The position numbers and the translations under genes were made by a program. From contig NZ_JAFMZM010000009.1 of assembly GCF_024436375.1 (NCBI RefSeq), forward strand, positions 1 to 48,765: a stretch of DNA of 48,765 bases. The letters are read 5' to 3'. Below, in pieces: positions 25,086 to 33,263 of this stretch. The notes beneath the pieces are model-generated. The model was not told the DNA's origin. It worked only from the letters and a program-made list of their open reading frames with translations, and ran no database searches. Origin of the DNA: Nocardioides astragali. Its GTDB lineage: Bacteria > Actinomycetota > Actinomycetes > Propionibacteriales > Nocardioidaceae. Positions within the stretch are counted from its first letter, which is position 1. Every line of letters starts with the position of its first letter.

Positions 25086-25952
25086 TCAGGTGGTGGCGAG
25101 GAACTCCAGCAACGCGCCCGCCACCTGCTCCGGCGCCTCCTCGGCCTGGTGGTGACCGGAGTCGATCACCGCGTGGCGAAGGGGTTGCTCCAGCCACGGC
25201 GCCCAGATCGGCCTCGGGTCGCCGTGGATGTCCAGGTCGTCCCGTGACGACTCCAGGAGAAGGGTCGGACACGCGACCCGCCGGCCCGCCCGGCGGTCGG
25301 CCTCGTCGTGCTCGCGATCGATCCCGAGGCCTGCCCGGTAGTCCTCGCACATGCCGTGGACCACGGCCGGGTCGCGGAGGGCGGCCCAGACGTCGGCGTG
25401 GTTCTCGACGCCGATGCTCTCCGGCGGGGGTGTGGTGTACCAGCTGTCCGGGTCGGCGTTGATGACGCGCTCGGCCGGCTTGACGGTCTGGCCGAGGAAC
25501 CACCAGTGCCACCAGGCCTGGGCGAACCGCGCGTCCGTCCTCTCGAGGTGCTCGACGACGGGCAGTCCGTCCATGACGACCAGGCGCGAGACGTGCGCCG
25601 GGTGGTCCATGGCCGTGCGGAACGCGACCAGCGACCCCCGGTCGTGCCCCACCACCGCGAAGCGGTCGTGCCCGAGCACCCTCATCAGGCTCACCACGTC
25701 CTGGGCCATGGCTCGCTTGCTCGACTGGGCGTGGTCGGGCTCATCGGGGGGCAGGGTCGAACGCCCGTAGCCGCGCAGGTCCGGGCACACCACGACGTGC
25801 TGCCGCGCGAGCAACGGCGCGACCTGGTGCCAGGTCGTGTGCGTGCGCGGATGGCCGTGCAGGAGGACCACGGGCGTCCCCGAACCCCCGTGACGTACGC
25901 GCACGGAGACGTCGTCCAGCTCCACCTGCTCCAGCTGAAACCCCTCGAACAT
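25086..25952 (-). CDS. Haloacetate (fluoroacetate) dehalogenase-like alpha/beta-hydrolase
   Basis: This is a 288-residue hydrolase in which the nucleophile elbow is VGHDRGS: aspartate (Asp104) replaces the usual serine, followed by Arg105. Other residues match the fluoroacetate dehalogenase pattern: HGHPRT after the first strands, acid Asp128 in VVMDGLP, the His149-Trp150 pair in WHWWFLGQ (the halide pocket in characterised enzymes), Tyr205 and the base His267 in SGHHQAEE. The family hydrolyses 2-haloacetates. Fluoride specificity cannot be decided by eye, and some members are epoxide hydrolases. It is a single gene, upstream of which lies a terminator. Confidence 0.75.
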   Translation of the reverse strand: MFEGFQLEQVELDDVSVRVRHGGSGTPVVLLHGHPRTHTTWHQVAPLLARQHVVVCPDLRGYGRSTLPPDEPDHAQSSKRAMAQDVVSLMRVLGHDRFAVVGHDRGSLVAFRTAMDHPAHVSRLVVMDGLPVVEHLERTDARFAQAWWHWWFLGQTVKPAERVINADPDSWYTTPPPESIGVENHADVWAALRDPAVVHGMCEDYRAGLGIDREHDEADRRAGRRVACPTLLLESSRDDLDIHGDPRPIWAPWLEQPLRHAVIDSGHHQAEEAPEQVAGALLEFLATT

Positions 25953-25982
25953 GGCACGAGGCTAGCCGCGACCGGCCAGCCG

Positions 25983-26031
25983 GTGGAGCCCGCGCGGAGG
26001 CACCTGGACGCCGCCCCCGCGCGGGCTCCAC
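25983..26031 (-). terminator. Strong stem-loop terminator after the secreted-protein gene
   Basis: This is a perfect 15-bp inverted repeat, GTGGAGCCCGCGCGG at 25983-25997 and CCGCGCGGGCTCCAC at 26017-26031, with a 19-base loop. It begins two bases past the stop codon of the secreted-protein gene. It has no T-run, as is common for actinobacterial terminators. It would end the MMPL/secreted-protein transcription before the dehalogenase gene. Confidence 0.75.
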
Positions 26032-26032
26032 G

Positions 26033-26590
26033 TCAGGGACAGGTGACGCGGGGGTTCCAGGGCGCCATGACGCCCTCGGGGTTGCGCTCGAAGAGCCAGG
26101 CGTGCAGGTCGTAGTGGATCGGCTGGTCGGGCTCGTGACCGAGCATCGGCCCGTCGAACTCGACCCCGAGGATCGAGGGTCGGTCTTCGTCGGTCTCCAG
26201 GTCCTGGTCTCCGTCGATCGCGGCCCACTCCGCCGCACCCAGCGTGCGGCCACCGTCCTTGGTGGGCACGTAGACCAGCATCGGCGGGTTCATGGGGTCG
26301 AAGGGGTCGCTGAAGAAGATGTCGAGGTTGACGTAGTGATAGCCCATGCCACCGTGCGGGCTGTCGACGCACTCGTCGGTCGGCAGGTACCCCGCCGCCA
26401 CCGCCGCCTCCGGGGTGGCGAGCGGACGCAGCTTCTTGCGGAGCTTGGCCAGCGTCGCCGCCGCCTGCCCCGAGAGGTCCTGCTCGACGTAGGGGGTTCC
26501 GTCGTCGTGGGCCTCTGCGGCCGGGACGGTGATCGACACGGCACCCGCAGTCAGGGCGAGGGCGGTGAGGGTGATGGACAAGGAGCGCAT
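26033..26590 (-). CDS. Secreted protein of unknown function
   Basis: This is a 185-residue protein with a clear Sec signal peptide: MRSLS, a hydrophobic core TLTALALTAGAVSITV, and a predicted cut after AEA before HDDG. The mature part has one helix rich in Lys/Arg (LAKLRKKLRPL), a GYLPTDECVD segment and histidine/aromatic motifs GGMGYHYVN, IHYDLHAWLF and VMAPWNPRVTC; two cysteines could pair. I cannot name the family. The start at 26590 follows GGAAGG. Four 11-bp-period repeats and a -10-like hexamer precede it, matching the promoter of the MMPL gene upstream. Confidence 0.75.
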   Translation of the reverse strand: MRSLSITLTALALTAGAVSITVPAAEAHDDGTPYVEQDLSGQAAATLAKLRKKLRPLATPEAAVAAGYLPTDECVDSPHGGMGYHYVNLDIFFSDPFDPMNPPMLVYVPTKDGGRTLGAAEWAAIDGDQDLETDEDRPSILGVEFDGPMLGHEPDQPIHYDLHAWLFERNPEGVMAPWNPRVTCP

Positions 26591-26639
26591 GAGATGCCTT
26601 CCGGTTGGCCCTCCCCCGGTCGGGGCGGGCGGTGTCACC

Positions 26640-26693
26640 ACCCTCGCCGCGCCCGCTTGGCCCTCGCTTGGGACCGGCTTGCGCCGCGCTTGG
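26640..26693 (-). promoter_or_regulatory. SARP-type promoter: four direct repeats before the secreted-protein gene
   Basis: On the minus strand CCAAGC-type hexamers recur four times: 26688-26693 (CCAAGC), 26677-26682 (GCAAGC), 26666-26671 (CCAAGC) and 26655-26660 (CCAAGC), starting exactly 11 bp apart. Nine bases beyond the last is GAGGGT (26640-26645), a -10-like hexamer. SARP regulators (ActII-ORF4, DnrI, AfsR) are known to bind short direct repeats at 11-bp spacing just upstream of -10, so this is a candidate site for the regulator at 28920-32375. Confidence 0.75.
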
Positions 26694-26695
26694 CC

Positions 26696-28807
26696 CTAGT
26701 GGCCGACGCCGACCAGGTCGGGCGCCGCGGAGAGCTCGGCCTGCACGCGCGCGCCGGGGAGCAACCGGTCCAGCCACTTCGGGACCCACCAGTTCAGGTG
26801 CCCCAGGAGCGACATCGTGGCGGGCACCAGGACCATCCGGACCAGGGTCGCGTCCAGGAAGACGGCCACCGCCATCCCGAGCCCGAGCTGCTTGACGACC
26901 ACGTCGGCCTCGCTGGCGAACCCGAGGAACACCACCACCATGATCGCGCCGGCCGACGAGATCACCCGCGCGGTGGACGACAGTCCCCGCACCACACTGC
27001 CCCGGGGGTCGGCCGTGCGCAGGTAGTCCTCCCTGATCCGCGAGAGCAGGAACACCTCGTAGTCCATGGACAGCCCGAACAGGATCGCGAACTGCAGGAT
27101 CGGCATCCAGCTCGACACCGGCATCGGACGGTCGACCCCGATCAGCTCGGCCGCCCAGCCCCACTGGAAGACCGCGACGAGCACGCCGTAGGCGGCGCTG
27201 ATCGAGAGCAGGTTCATGACAGCGGCCTTCAACGGCACCAGCACGGAGCGGAACATCAGCCCGAGCAACAGCACCGAGACGCCGACCACGAACGCGATCA
27301 CCAGCCAGAGTCGCTGCTCGAGCATCTGGGAGATGTCGGAGAAGAACGGCGTCCACCCGGTGACCTCCGCGCTCGGCGGCAGCTGCGCGCGCAGGTCGTC
27401 GATGAGTTCCGGTGTGCGCTGGTCGCTGGGTCCGAAGACGGGCTCGGCAGTGATGATCGACAGCGCCGCGTCCGGCGTGGTGACCACCGGATCGATGCGA
27501 GCGATGCGGTCGTCGGAGCCCAGGCTGGCCACGACCTCGTCCGCGACCCCGATCTCCGAGGTGGGCACCACCACGGTGAGTGGACCGTTCGCGCCGGGGC
27601 CGAACCCCGCTGAGACCAGGTCGTACGCCTTGCGGGTGGTCGCCTCCGCGGGCTGGCTGCTCGCGTCGCCGGGCCACGTGCGCAGGTCGAGCACCGGCGC
27701 GGCGAGCACCAGCAGCGTCCCCAGGCTGACCAGGGCCCAGACGAGGGGATTGCGGCACACGCGTGCGGCCCAGCGTGCGGTCAACGGCTCCCGTCCGCGC
27801 ACCGGTCGGTCACGGCGTACGGCGCGCGGGAGCAGCTTGCGGCCTCCGATGCGGCACAGCGCCGGCACCAGGGTGAGGGCGGCCGCGGCGACGAACGCCA
27901 CCGCCGTGGCCGTCGTCAGACCGAACGAGTCGTAGGTCGAGAGGCCAGCGAGACGGAGCCCCATGAGCGAGACGAGCACGGTGAGTGCGGCGAAGACGAC
28001 CGACCGGCCGGCCGTCGCGACGGCCAGGCCCGCCGCCTCGAGCGTGTCGTGGCCGAGGCGGAGGTTCTCCACGTGGCGGACAACCAGGAGAAGGGCGTAG
28101 TCGATACCGACGCCCAGCGCCACCATGGACGCGACAGTGGGCGCGGAGGTGCTGACGTCCATGGTCGCGGCGATCAGGGTGATTCCCGACCCGCCCGCGG
28201 CGAGCCCGGCGATGGCCACCGCGATCGGCAGCCCGGCGCCGACCGCGGATCCGAGGGCGATGACCAGGATCAGCAGCGCAAGGGCGATCCCGATGAGCTC
28301 GCCGGTGCCGCCGAAGGCCTCGCCGGCCGTGTCGGGCAGGTCGCCTCCGAGCTCCACCTGGTAGCCGGCGTCGATGGTCTCGGCGATCGCGGCCCGGAGC
28401 GGCTCGATGTTGCCCATCAGGTCGGGATGGGTCACCGGCTCGGCGTACTGGACGGTGAGGACGGCGGTGGCCTGGTCAGCGCTGAGCCTGGCCGGCCCGA
28501 CGTCCCCCACGTGGTCGAGAGCACGCAGCCGTCCGGTGAGCTCGGCGAGCTCCCCTGGCGGCAGCGCGGTCCCGTCGAGGTCGTGGACCACGACCCTGGC
28601 GCTGGCGTACCCGCCGACGCCGTGCTCACGCAGGAGATCTATGCCGCGTTGGGACGCCGCTCCCGGCACGTCCCAGTCGTCGCGCAGCGGGGCGCCGAAG
28701 GAGAAGGCGAGCGTCGCCGTCGTGGCCACGAGCAGGACCCACGCAGCCACCACCCGCCAGGGGTGGGCGGCACACGAGCGGCCGAGACGGTAGAGGGACG
28801 AGGACAT
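26696..28807 (-). CDS. MMPL/RND-family membrane transporter
   Basis: This is a 703-residue transporter with the MMPL layout: a first membrane helix (VVAAWVLLVATTATLAFSF), a large outside domain, a bundle of five or six helices starting at LIGIALALLILVIALGSAVGAG, then the same arrangement repeated, ending LPGARVQAELS. Markers include VALGVGIDYALLLVVRH and GLSMDYEVFLLSRIREDYL, the conserved GxxxDY helices that carry proton-relay acids. It probably exports a lipid or hydrophobic compound. The start at 28807 follows CAGGAG. Its promoter carries the same 11-bp repeats as the secreted-protein gene directly downstream. Confidence 0.88.
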   Translation of the reverse strand: MSSSLYRLGRSCAAHPWRVVAAWVLLVATTATLAFSFGAPLRDDWDVPGAASQRGIDLLREHGVGGYASARVVVHDLDGTALPPGELAELTGRLRALDHVGDVGPARLSADQATAVLTVQYAEPVTHPDLMGNIEPLRAAIAETIDAGYQVELGGDLPDTAGEAFGGTGELIGIALALLILVIALGSAVGAGLPIAVAIAGLAAGGSGITLIAATMDVSTSAPTVASMVALGVGIDYALLLVVRHVENLRLGHDTLEAAGLAVATAGRSVVFAALTVLVSLMGLRLAGLSTYDSFGLTTATAVAFVAAAALTLVPALCRIGGRKLLPRAVRRDRPVRGREPLTARWAARVCRNPLVWALVSLGTLLVLAAPVLDLRTWPGDASSQPAEATTRKAYDLVSAGFGPGANGPLTVVVPTSEIGVADEVVASLGSDDRIARIDPVVTTPDAALSIITAEPVFGPSDQRTPELIDDLRAQLPPSAEVTGWTPFFSDISQMLEQRLWLVIAFVVGVSVLLLGLMFRSVLVPLKAAVMNLLSISAAYGVLVAVFQWGWAAELIGVDRPMPVSSWMPILQFAILFGLSMDYEVFLLSRIREDYLRTADPRGSVVRGLSSTARVISSAGAIMVVVFLGFASEADVVVKQLGLGMAVAVFLDATLVRMVLVPATMSLLGHLNWWVPKWLDRLLPGARVQAELSAAPDLVGVGH

Positions 28808-28845
28808 GAGGATCTCCTGAGGTGGTCGGCGAGGTTGTCCCCAGG

Positions 28846-28899
28846 ACCCTGCCGACCGCATCTTCGCGCGTGCTTGTGTCGGGCTTGGACCCGACTTGG
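28846..28899 (-). promoter_or_regulatory. SARP-type promoter: four direct repeats before the MMPL gene
   Basis: Minus-strand hexamers CCAAGT (28894-28899), CCAAGC (28883-28888), ACAAGC (28872-28877) and a degenerate CGAAGA (28861-28866) start exactly 11 bp apart. Nine bases after the last is CAGGGT (28846-28851), nearly the same -10-like hexamer, at the same distance, as at the secreted-protein promoter. A 7-bp stem (GGTCGGC 28824-28830 with GCCGACC 28851-28857) overlaps the downstream part. The site begins only 21 bases after the end of the regulator gene. Confidence 0.75.
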
Positions 28900-28919
28900 G
28901 CGATCGCCCCGGCACCTCG

Positions 28920-31900
28920 TCAGAAGCCGAGGCGCTCGCGGTGTCCGGCCAGCCAGGCGGTGTACGCCGTGAAGCCCCACTCGTCGGACTGCTCCACGGC
29001 CCGGTCGGCCACCTTCGAGGCCTCGACCCTGTTGCCGGAAGCGGCCAGGGCCAGGGCGAGGTAGCCGTCGACCGGGCCCATCACGCTCGCGATGCCGCTG
29101 AGAGCAACCTGGCCGGCCAACGGCTCGAGACGCCTGACCAGCCGCTCCGCCATGCCCGCGTCCTGTGCGACCGTGGCGGCCTCCGCGAAGGAGCACCACG
29201 TCGTCACGCTGCTCCAGTTGGGCACCTGATGGTCCACCGTGCTGGGCAGCTCGTTGCGCAACCTCTCGAGATCGCCGGTGCGTGCGAGTGCGAGGAGCAG
29301 GACATCGTTGACCATGTCGCTGTTCGATGCGGTGATGGCGGCCGTCATCGGCTCGATCAGGTCCCCGATCCGCTCATCCCACATGTGGGAGACCAGATGG
29401 ATGCCGACGATGTGCAGGCCTTCCATTCCGGGGTTCAGTCGCGGACGCAGCTCGTACAGCTCCTCGGCCAGTCGGTTCGCAGCGTCTTCGTCGCTTCGCA
29501 GCGAGGCCATGCTCAGGTCCAGCCAGCACAGCGCCATCTGGGCGTAGGTGTTGCGGCGTCGAGTCGCGAGCCGCTCGGTCGCCCGCGCGGCCGCCTCGTA
29601 CGACGGACGGTCGCCCAGCTCGAGCAGGTTGGCCGTCAGCACGACCAGTGCCACCGTCTCGGCGTCGGGGTCTCCGGCCTCCCGGGTGGCCCGGAGCGCC
29701 TCGTGGGCAAGAGCGAGCCGGTCGTCTGCGTGCGCCGGAGTCCAGAGTGCCTTCCAGGCAGTGAGCACGGACCAGGACTGCAGCGCGGGATCACCGATCC
29801 GGCGGGCCATCGCCACACCCTCGTCGACCAGGGCTCTCACCTCGGCCTGTGCGGAGGGGTCGTAGTACAGCATCAGCGCCAGCGCGAGCATCACGCGGCA
29901 GCGATCCGCTGAGTCGCCGCTCGGGAGCTCGGACATCGCCCAGCGCAGGTCCTCGATGGTGTCCTCGGGCACCTCGTTCCACTGCTGCGGCAGCCAGACC
30001 GCGTTGTCGGTGGACGCCGCGGCCGCAGCCGCAAGCCGGACCAGGTCCTCCTCGCGGCGCGCGAGCATGATGGCCTCCGCAGCGCAGGGCAGCACCTGGT
30101 CCCACTCCGCGTTCGGACGGCAGTCGCGAGCACGGGTCAGCAGCAGGTCGATCCGCTGGGTGGCCGTGCCCAGGGGATCTCGGCCGTGCGCCGCGATGGC
30201 CGCGGCGACGAGCTGCTCGGCCTCCACCCACGAGAACGTGCGGCGGGCCTGTTCCGCTGCGTCGACTGCGGCGCGCCAGGCCCGACTGGCGTGGGTGGGC
30301 CCGGCCGCGAGCCAGTGTTTGGCCAGCTCGGCGATCCGTTCCTCGGGGCCGACCAGACCCGCAAGCAGGGTTTCGTCGTCGAGAGTGTGGGCCACTTGGG
30401 CGTGGAGTCGGGCCAGCCGCGAAGGGCTGGTCGTCGTGGCCACGGCATCGCGGGTGAGCGCGTGGGTGAACGCGACGACCCCGGCCTCGGGCTCCTCCAC
30501 CAGTCCGGCCTCCCGTGCCGGTGCAAGTGCGTCGTCGACGTCCTCGACGGGATCACCCGCCACCGCGGCCAGGAGGTCGAGGGAGAATCGTCGCCCGAGC
30601 GCGGCGCCGAGCAGAAGCAGGGAGCGCGTCCGCTCCGGCACGTCCTGCAGCCGACGCAGGATGACGTCCCGGACCGTCGCAGGCAGGGCGGCGCTGTCCC
30701 CCGTCTCCAGGACGCCGAGACGCGCGAGCTCGATCAAGAAGTACGGGTTGCCGCCGGACCGCGCGTGCCACTGCGCGACCACGTCTGCGGGTACGACCCC
30801 GCCCGCGACGCCCTGCACCAAGCCTCTCGCCTCCTCCGGCGTCAGTCCGGACAGGTCGAGCCGGGTGACGTGGCGGCGGGCCAGCTCCTCCCCGACCTCC
30901 GCCAGGACGCCGATCGGCTCGGGCCACGACCGCCGGGTGACGAGCACGGCCAAGCGGTGACCGTCACCAGCGGTCGAGACGAGGTGTCGCAGCACCTTGA
31001 GGGTCGCGGTGTCGGCCCAGTGGACGTCCTCGAGGACCAGGAGGACGGGCCGGTCGAGTGACCTGGACGTCACCTCGTGCGCCAGGGTCTGCCACGCACG
31101 GAACGCCTGTCGCTCGGCGCCCTCGTCGCTTCCCGATGGCGTTCCGGCCAGCAGCTTCTCGACCCCGGAGTCCAGCTCCCCTCCGTCGAGGCGGGCGAGC
31201 TCACGCAGTGCCTGGCCCCACGGCCAGAGGGTCGGGGCACCGTCGTCCTGCGAGCAGCGCCCGGTGACCACCCAGAACCCACGCTCGGTCGCGATGGACG
31301 AGACTCCCTCCACCAGCCGGGACTTGCCGATGCCGGGCTCGCCCACGAGGAGGGCCGTGGCCGGCGTGCCGGACTCGGCACGGTCGAGGACCCCCAGCAG
31401 GGCGGCCACCTCGCGCTCGCGCCCGACGGTCGTCCACCCCGTGGCCGTGCCGGGCGCCGACACCCTCCCGGTCCCGGGTGCGGTGGGCGAGCCGGTCACT
31501 GGCTCGGTCAGCCGCGGGTCGGGCGCGACCACCTCGACCGGTGGACGCAACCACTGCTGCAGAAGCGGGTCCTGCACCAGCACGGCCTGCTCGAGGTCGC
31601 GCAGCTCCTGGCCGGGGTCCAGCCCGAGCTCGTCGGCCAGCACCGAGCGGATGTGGCGCAGCGCCTCCAGCGCCTCGGCCTGGCGACCCGAGCGCGTCAG
31701 GGCCAGGGCGTGCAACGCCCAGACCCTTTCCTGGAGGGGGTAGCGCGCCGTCGCCTGCTCGGTGGCGGCGACTACGACGGCGTGGTCGCCGAGCGCGAGC
31801 AGGCCGAGGACCCTGGCTTCCTCGGCGTTGAGGCGTAGCTGGGTCAACGAGCCTCGCTCGAGATCGACCTCCGGCTCGTCAGGCAGGTCGGCGTACGCCT

Positions 31901-32375
31901 CACCGGTCCACAGCCCGAGCATCCCTTCGAGGGCGTCGACGTGCTGCGAGATCTCGTCTCTGGTCGGCCAGCCCGCGCTCGGCCCGGTGGTGAGCTGGGT
32001 GCTCAACGGGGCGAGCAGCCGGTGCCGGACACGCACCTCGTCCGCAAAGCGGTGCGCGTCGACGTGCTGACGGCTCAGCGCCAGCCGGTAGCCGTGATCA
32101 CTCGTGAGCAGCACCCGCGGCCTCTCTCGAGGAGCCAGGCCCGGCTCGAGCACCCGTCGTATGCCGGAGATGTAGGAGTGCAGGGTCCCGTAGGCACCCC
32201 GTGGCGCGTCCTCGCCCCAGACCAGACGCACCAGCGCGTCGGGCGGGACGTCGCCGCCGAGCCTGAGCGCCAGCGCGGCCAGCACCGAGCGGGGCTTGCG
32301 GGCACCGACGTCCACGGTGGCCCCGGGATCGTCACCGAGCGCCACCTGGCTCGTACCGAGCACGCGGACCCACAC
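28920..32375 (-). CDS. SARP-type regulator with BTAD and AAA ATPase domains
   Basis: This 1151-residue protein is a large AfsR/SARP-like regulator. Residues 1-100 form an OmpR-like winged helix (ARKPRSVLAALALRLGGDVP, LHSYISGIRRVLEP). Residues about 105-265 are the BTAD domain. An ATPase follows, with Walker A GEPGIGKS (345-352) and Walker B VLLVLEDVHWAD (444-455). The C-terminal half is helical and TPR-like, without a LuxR-type HTH that I can see. The GTG start at 32375 fits the domain edge; it has only a weak AGG upstream. The SARP class activates promoters with 11-bp repeats, three of which surround this gene. Its signal is unknown. Confidence 0.85.
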   Translation of the reverse strand: MWVRVLGTSQVALGDDPGATVDVGARKPRSVLAALALRLGGDVPPDALVRLVWGEDAPRGAYGTLHSYISGIRRVLEPGLAPRERPRVLLTSDHGYRLALSRQHVDAHRFADEVRVRHRLLAPLSTQLTTGPSAGWPTRDEISQHVDALEGMLGLWTGEAYADLPDEPEVDLERGSLTQLRLNAEEARVLGLLALGDHAVVVAATEQATARYPLQERVWALHALALTRSGRQAEALEALRHIRSVLADELGLDPGQELRDLEQAVLVQDPLLQQWLRPPVEVVAPDPRLTEPVTGSPTAPGTGRVSAPGTATGWTTVGREREVAALLGVLDRAESGTPATALLVGEPGIGKSRLVEGVSSIATERGFWVVTGRCSQDDGAPTLWPWGQALRELARLDGGELDSGVEKLLAGTPSGSDEGAERQAFRAWQTLAHEVTSRSLDRPVLLVLEDVHWADTATLKVLRHLVSTAGDGHRLAVLVTRRSWPEPIGVLAEVGEELARRHVTRLDLSGLTPEEARGLVQGVAGGVVPADVVAQWHARSGGNPYFLIELARLGVLETGDSAALPATVRDVILRRLQDVPERTRSLLLLGAALGRRFSLDLLAAVAGDPVEDVDDALAPAREAGLVEEPEAGVVAFTHALTRDAVATTTSPSRLARLHAQVAHTLDDETLLAGLVGPEERIAELAKHWLAAGPTHASRAWRAAVDAAEQARRTFSWVEAEQLVAAAIAAHGRDPLGTATQRIDLLLTRARDCRPNAEWDQVLPCAAEAIMLARREEDLVRLAAAAAASTDNAVWLPQQWNEVPEDTIEDLRWAMSELPSGDSADRCRVMLALALMLYYDPSAQAEVRALVDEGVAMARRIGDPALQSWSVLTAWKALWTPAHADDRLALAHEALRATREAGDPDAETVALVVLTANLLELGDRPSYEAAARATERLATRRRNTYAQMALCWLDLSMASLRSDEDAANRLAEELYELRPRLNPGMEGLHIVGIHLVSHMWDERIGDLIEPMTAAITASNSDMVNDVLLLALARTGDLERLRNELPSTVDHQVPNWSSVTTWCSFAEAATVAQDAGMAERLVRRLEPLAGQVALSGIASVMGPVDGYLALALAASGNRVEASKVADRAVEQSDEWGFTAYTAWLAGHRERLGF

Positions 32376-32410
32376 GGGCGCAACCTATCGGTCGAGCGGA
32401 CTCTTCGTCC

Positions 32411-32453
32411 TCAAGTCCCACTGGAGTCGCGCACAAGAAGCTCGCGGGATCGT
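32411..32453 (+). promoter_or_regulatory. SARP-type promoter: three repeats before the hemerythrin gene
   Basis: In the 108-base gap between the divergent regulator and hemerythrin genes the plus strand has TCAAGT (32411-32416), TGGAGT (32422-32427) and ACAAGA (32433-32438), starting 11 bp apart. Nine bases on is GATCGT (32448-32453), which again fits xAxxxT. The repeats are weaker than those at 26655 and 28861, but the geometry is the same. The regulator's own promoter must lie in the same gap, so autoregulation is possible. Confidence 0.6.
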
Positions 32454-32483
32454 CGGCATCACCAGTCGTCCAAGGGAGGCACC

Positions 32484-33218
32484 ATGCCTGAGCACATCGA
32501 GTCCCGCACCACGTCCCCACGCCGTCAGCTGACCCTGCCCGGACAGGCGCACACCGCCGAAGGTCCGCACGACCAGACGGGGATGTACGTGATGCACCAC
32601 GCCCTACGTCGCGACGTCGCCAGGTTCGTCGCCGCGGTCCAGAACACGCCGATCTCCGAGCATGCGGTGTGGACCGCGCTGCTCGCCCGCTGGCTGGTGC
32701 TGTCCGACGTGCTCCACCACCACCACTCCGCGGAGGACGCCGAGCTGTGGCCGCTGCTCCAACGGCACGCGGAGCGGGCCGGCGCCCAGGAGGACCTGAC
32801 GACGCTCGCCGACATGGAGGCGGAGCACGAGCGCCTCGATGCCGCTCTCACCGCCGGCCACGCGGCCTTCTCGGCGATGAGCGACCATCCGTGCACTGAT
32901 CACCGCAACGCGCTGGAGATCCGGCTCAGCGCCGCCCGGGAGGCTCTCCTGGAGCACCTGGCCCACGAGGAGACGCAGGCCCTTCCGATGCTGCAGCGGA
33001 CGCTGAGCGAGAAGGAGAACCAGGCGTTCGAGAAGGCCGTGGGCAAGCACTACCCGCTGAAGATGGTCCCCTTCCTGCTCCCGTGGGTCATGGACGAGGT
33101 CCCCGACGAGGCCAGGGAACGACTGCTCGAGACCACCCCTCCCGGCTACGCCCTGCTGCTGCGCCTTCTGCGCGGACGCTTCGAACGCGGCGAGCGCCGT
33201 GCCTTCCGCTACGCCTGA
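32484..33218 (+). CDS. Hemerythrin HHE-domain protein
   Basis: This is a 244-residue protein with a four-helix hemerythrin-like domain. Candidate di-iron ligands are histidines in MYVMHHALRRD, LHHHHSAEDAELWPLL (HxxxE-type), MEAEHERLD and LEHLAHEETQALP. After residue 190 comes a C-terminal helical part, MVPFLLPWVMDEVPDEAR. Such proteins bind O2, NO or iron, or act in redox stress. The start at 32484 follows GGGAGG. It heads a three-gene run with two membrane proteins, under the weakest of the three SARP-type promoters. Confidence 0.83.
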   Translation: MPEHIESRTTSPRRQLTLPGQAHTAEGPHDQTGMYVMHHALRRDVARFVAAVQNTPISEHAVWTALLARWLVLSDVLHHHHSAEDAELWPLLQRHAERAGAQEDLTTLADMEAEHERLDAALTAGHAAFSAMSDHPCTDHRNALEIRLSAAREALLEHLAHEETQALPMLQRTLSEKENQAFEKAVGKHYPLKMVPFLLPWVMDEVPDEARERLLETTPPGYALLLRLLRGRFERGERRAFRYA

Positions 33219-33263
33219 CCCACCACTCGCCACACACGACCACCACAAGCAAGGAGAACCACC

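Noticed and set aside
26591..26700. The CTTGG repeats as part of a CRISPR array or transposon end
   Set aside because: Units are 6 bases at 11-bp period, with no conserved long repeat or spacer, no inverted ends and no cas or transposase gene nearby. The geometry fits a SARP operator instead.
33219..33263. A single CACAAGC before the first six-helix membrane protein gene as another SARP site
   Set aside because: There is no second or third repeat at 11-bp spacing, and the gap is only 45 bases. The gene is better explained as co-transcribed with the hemerythrin gene.
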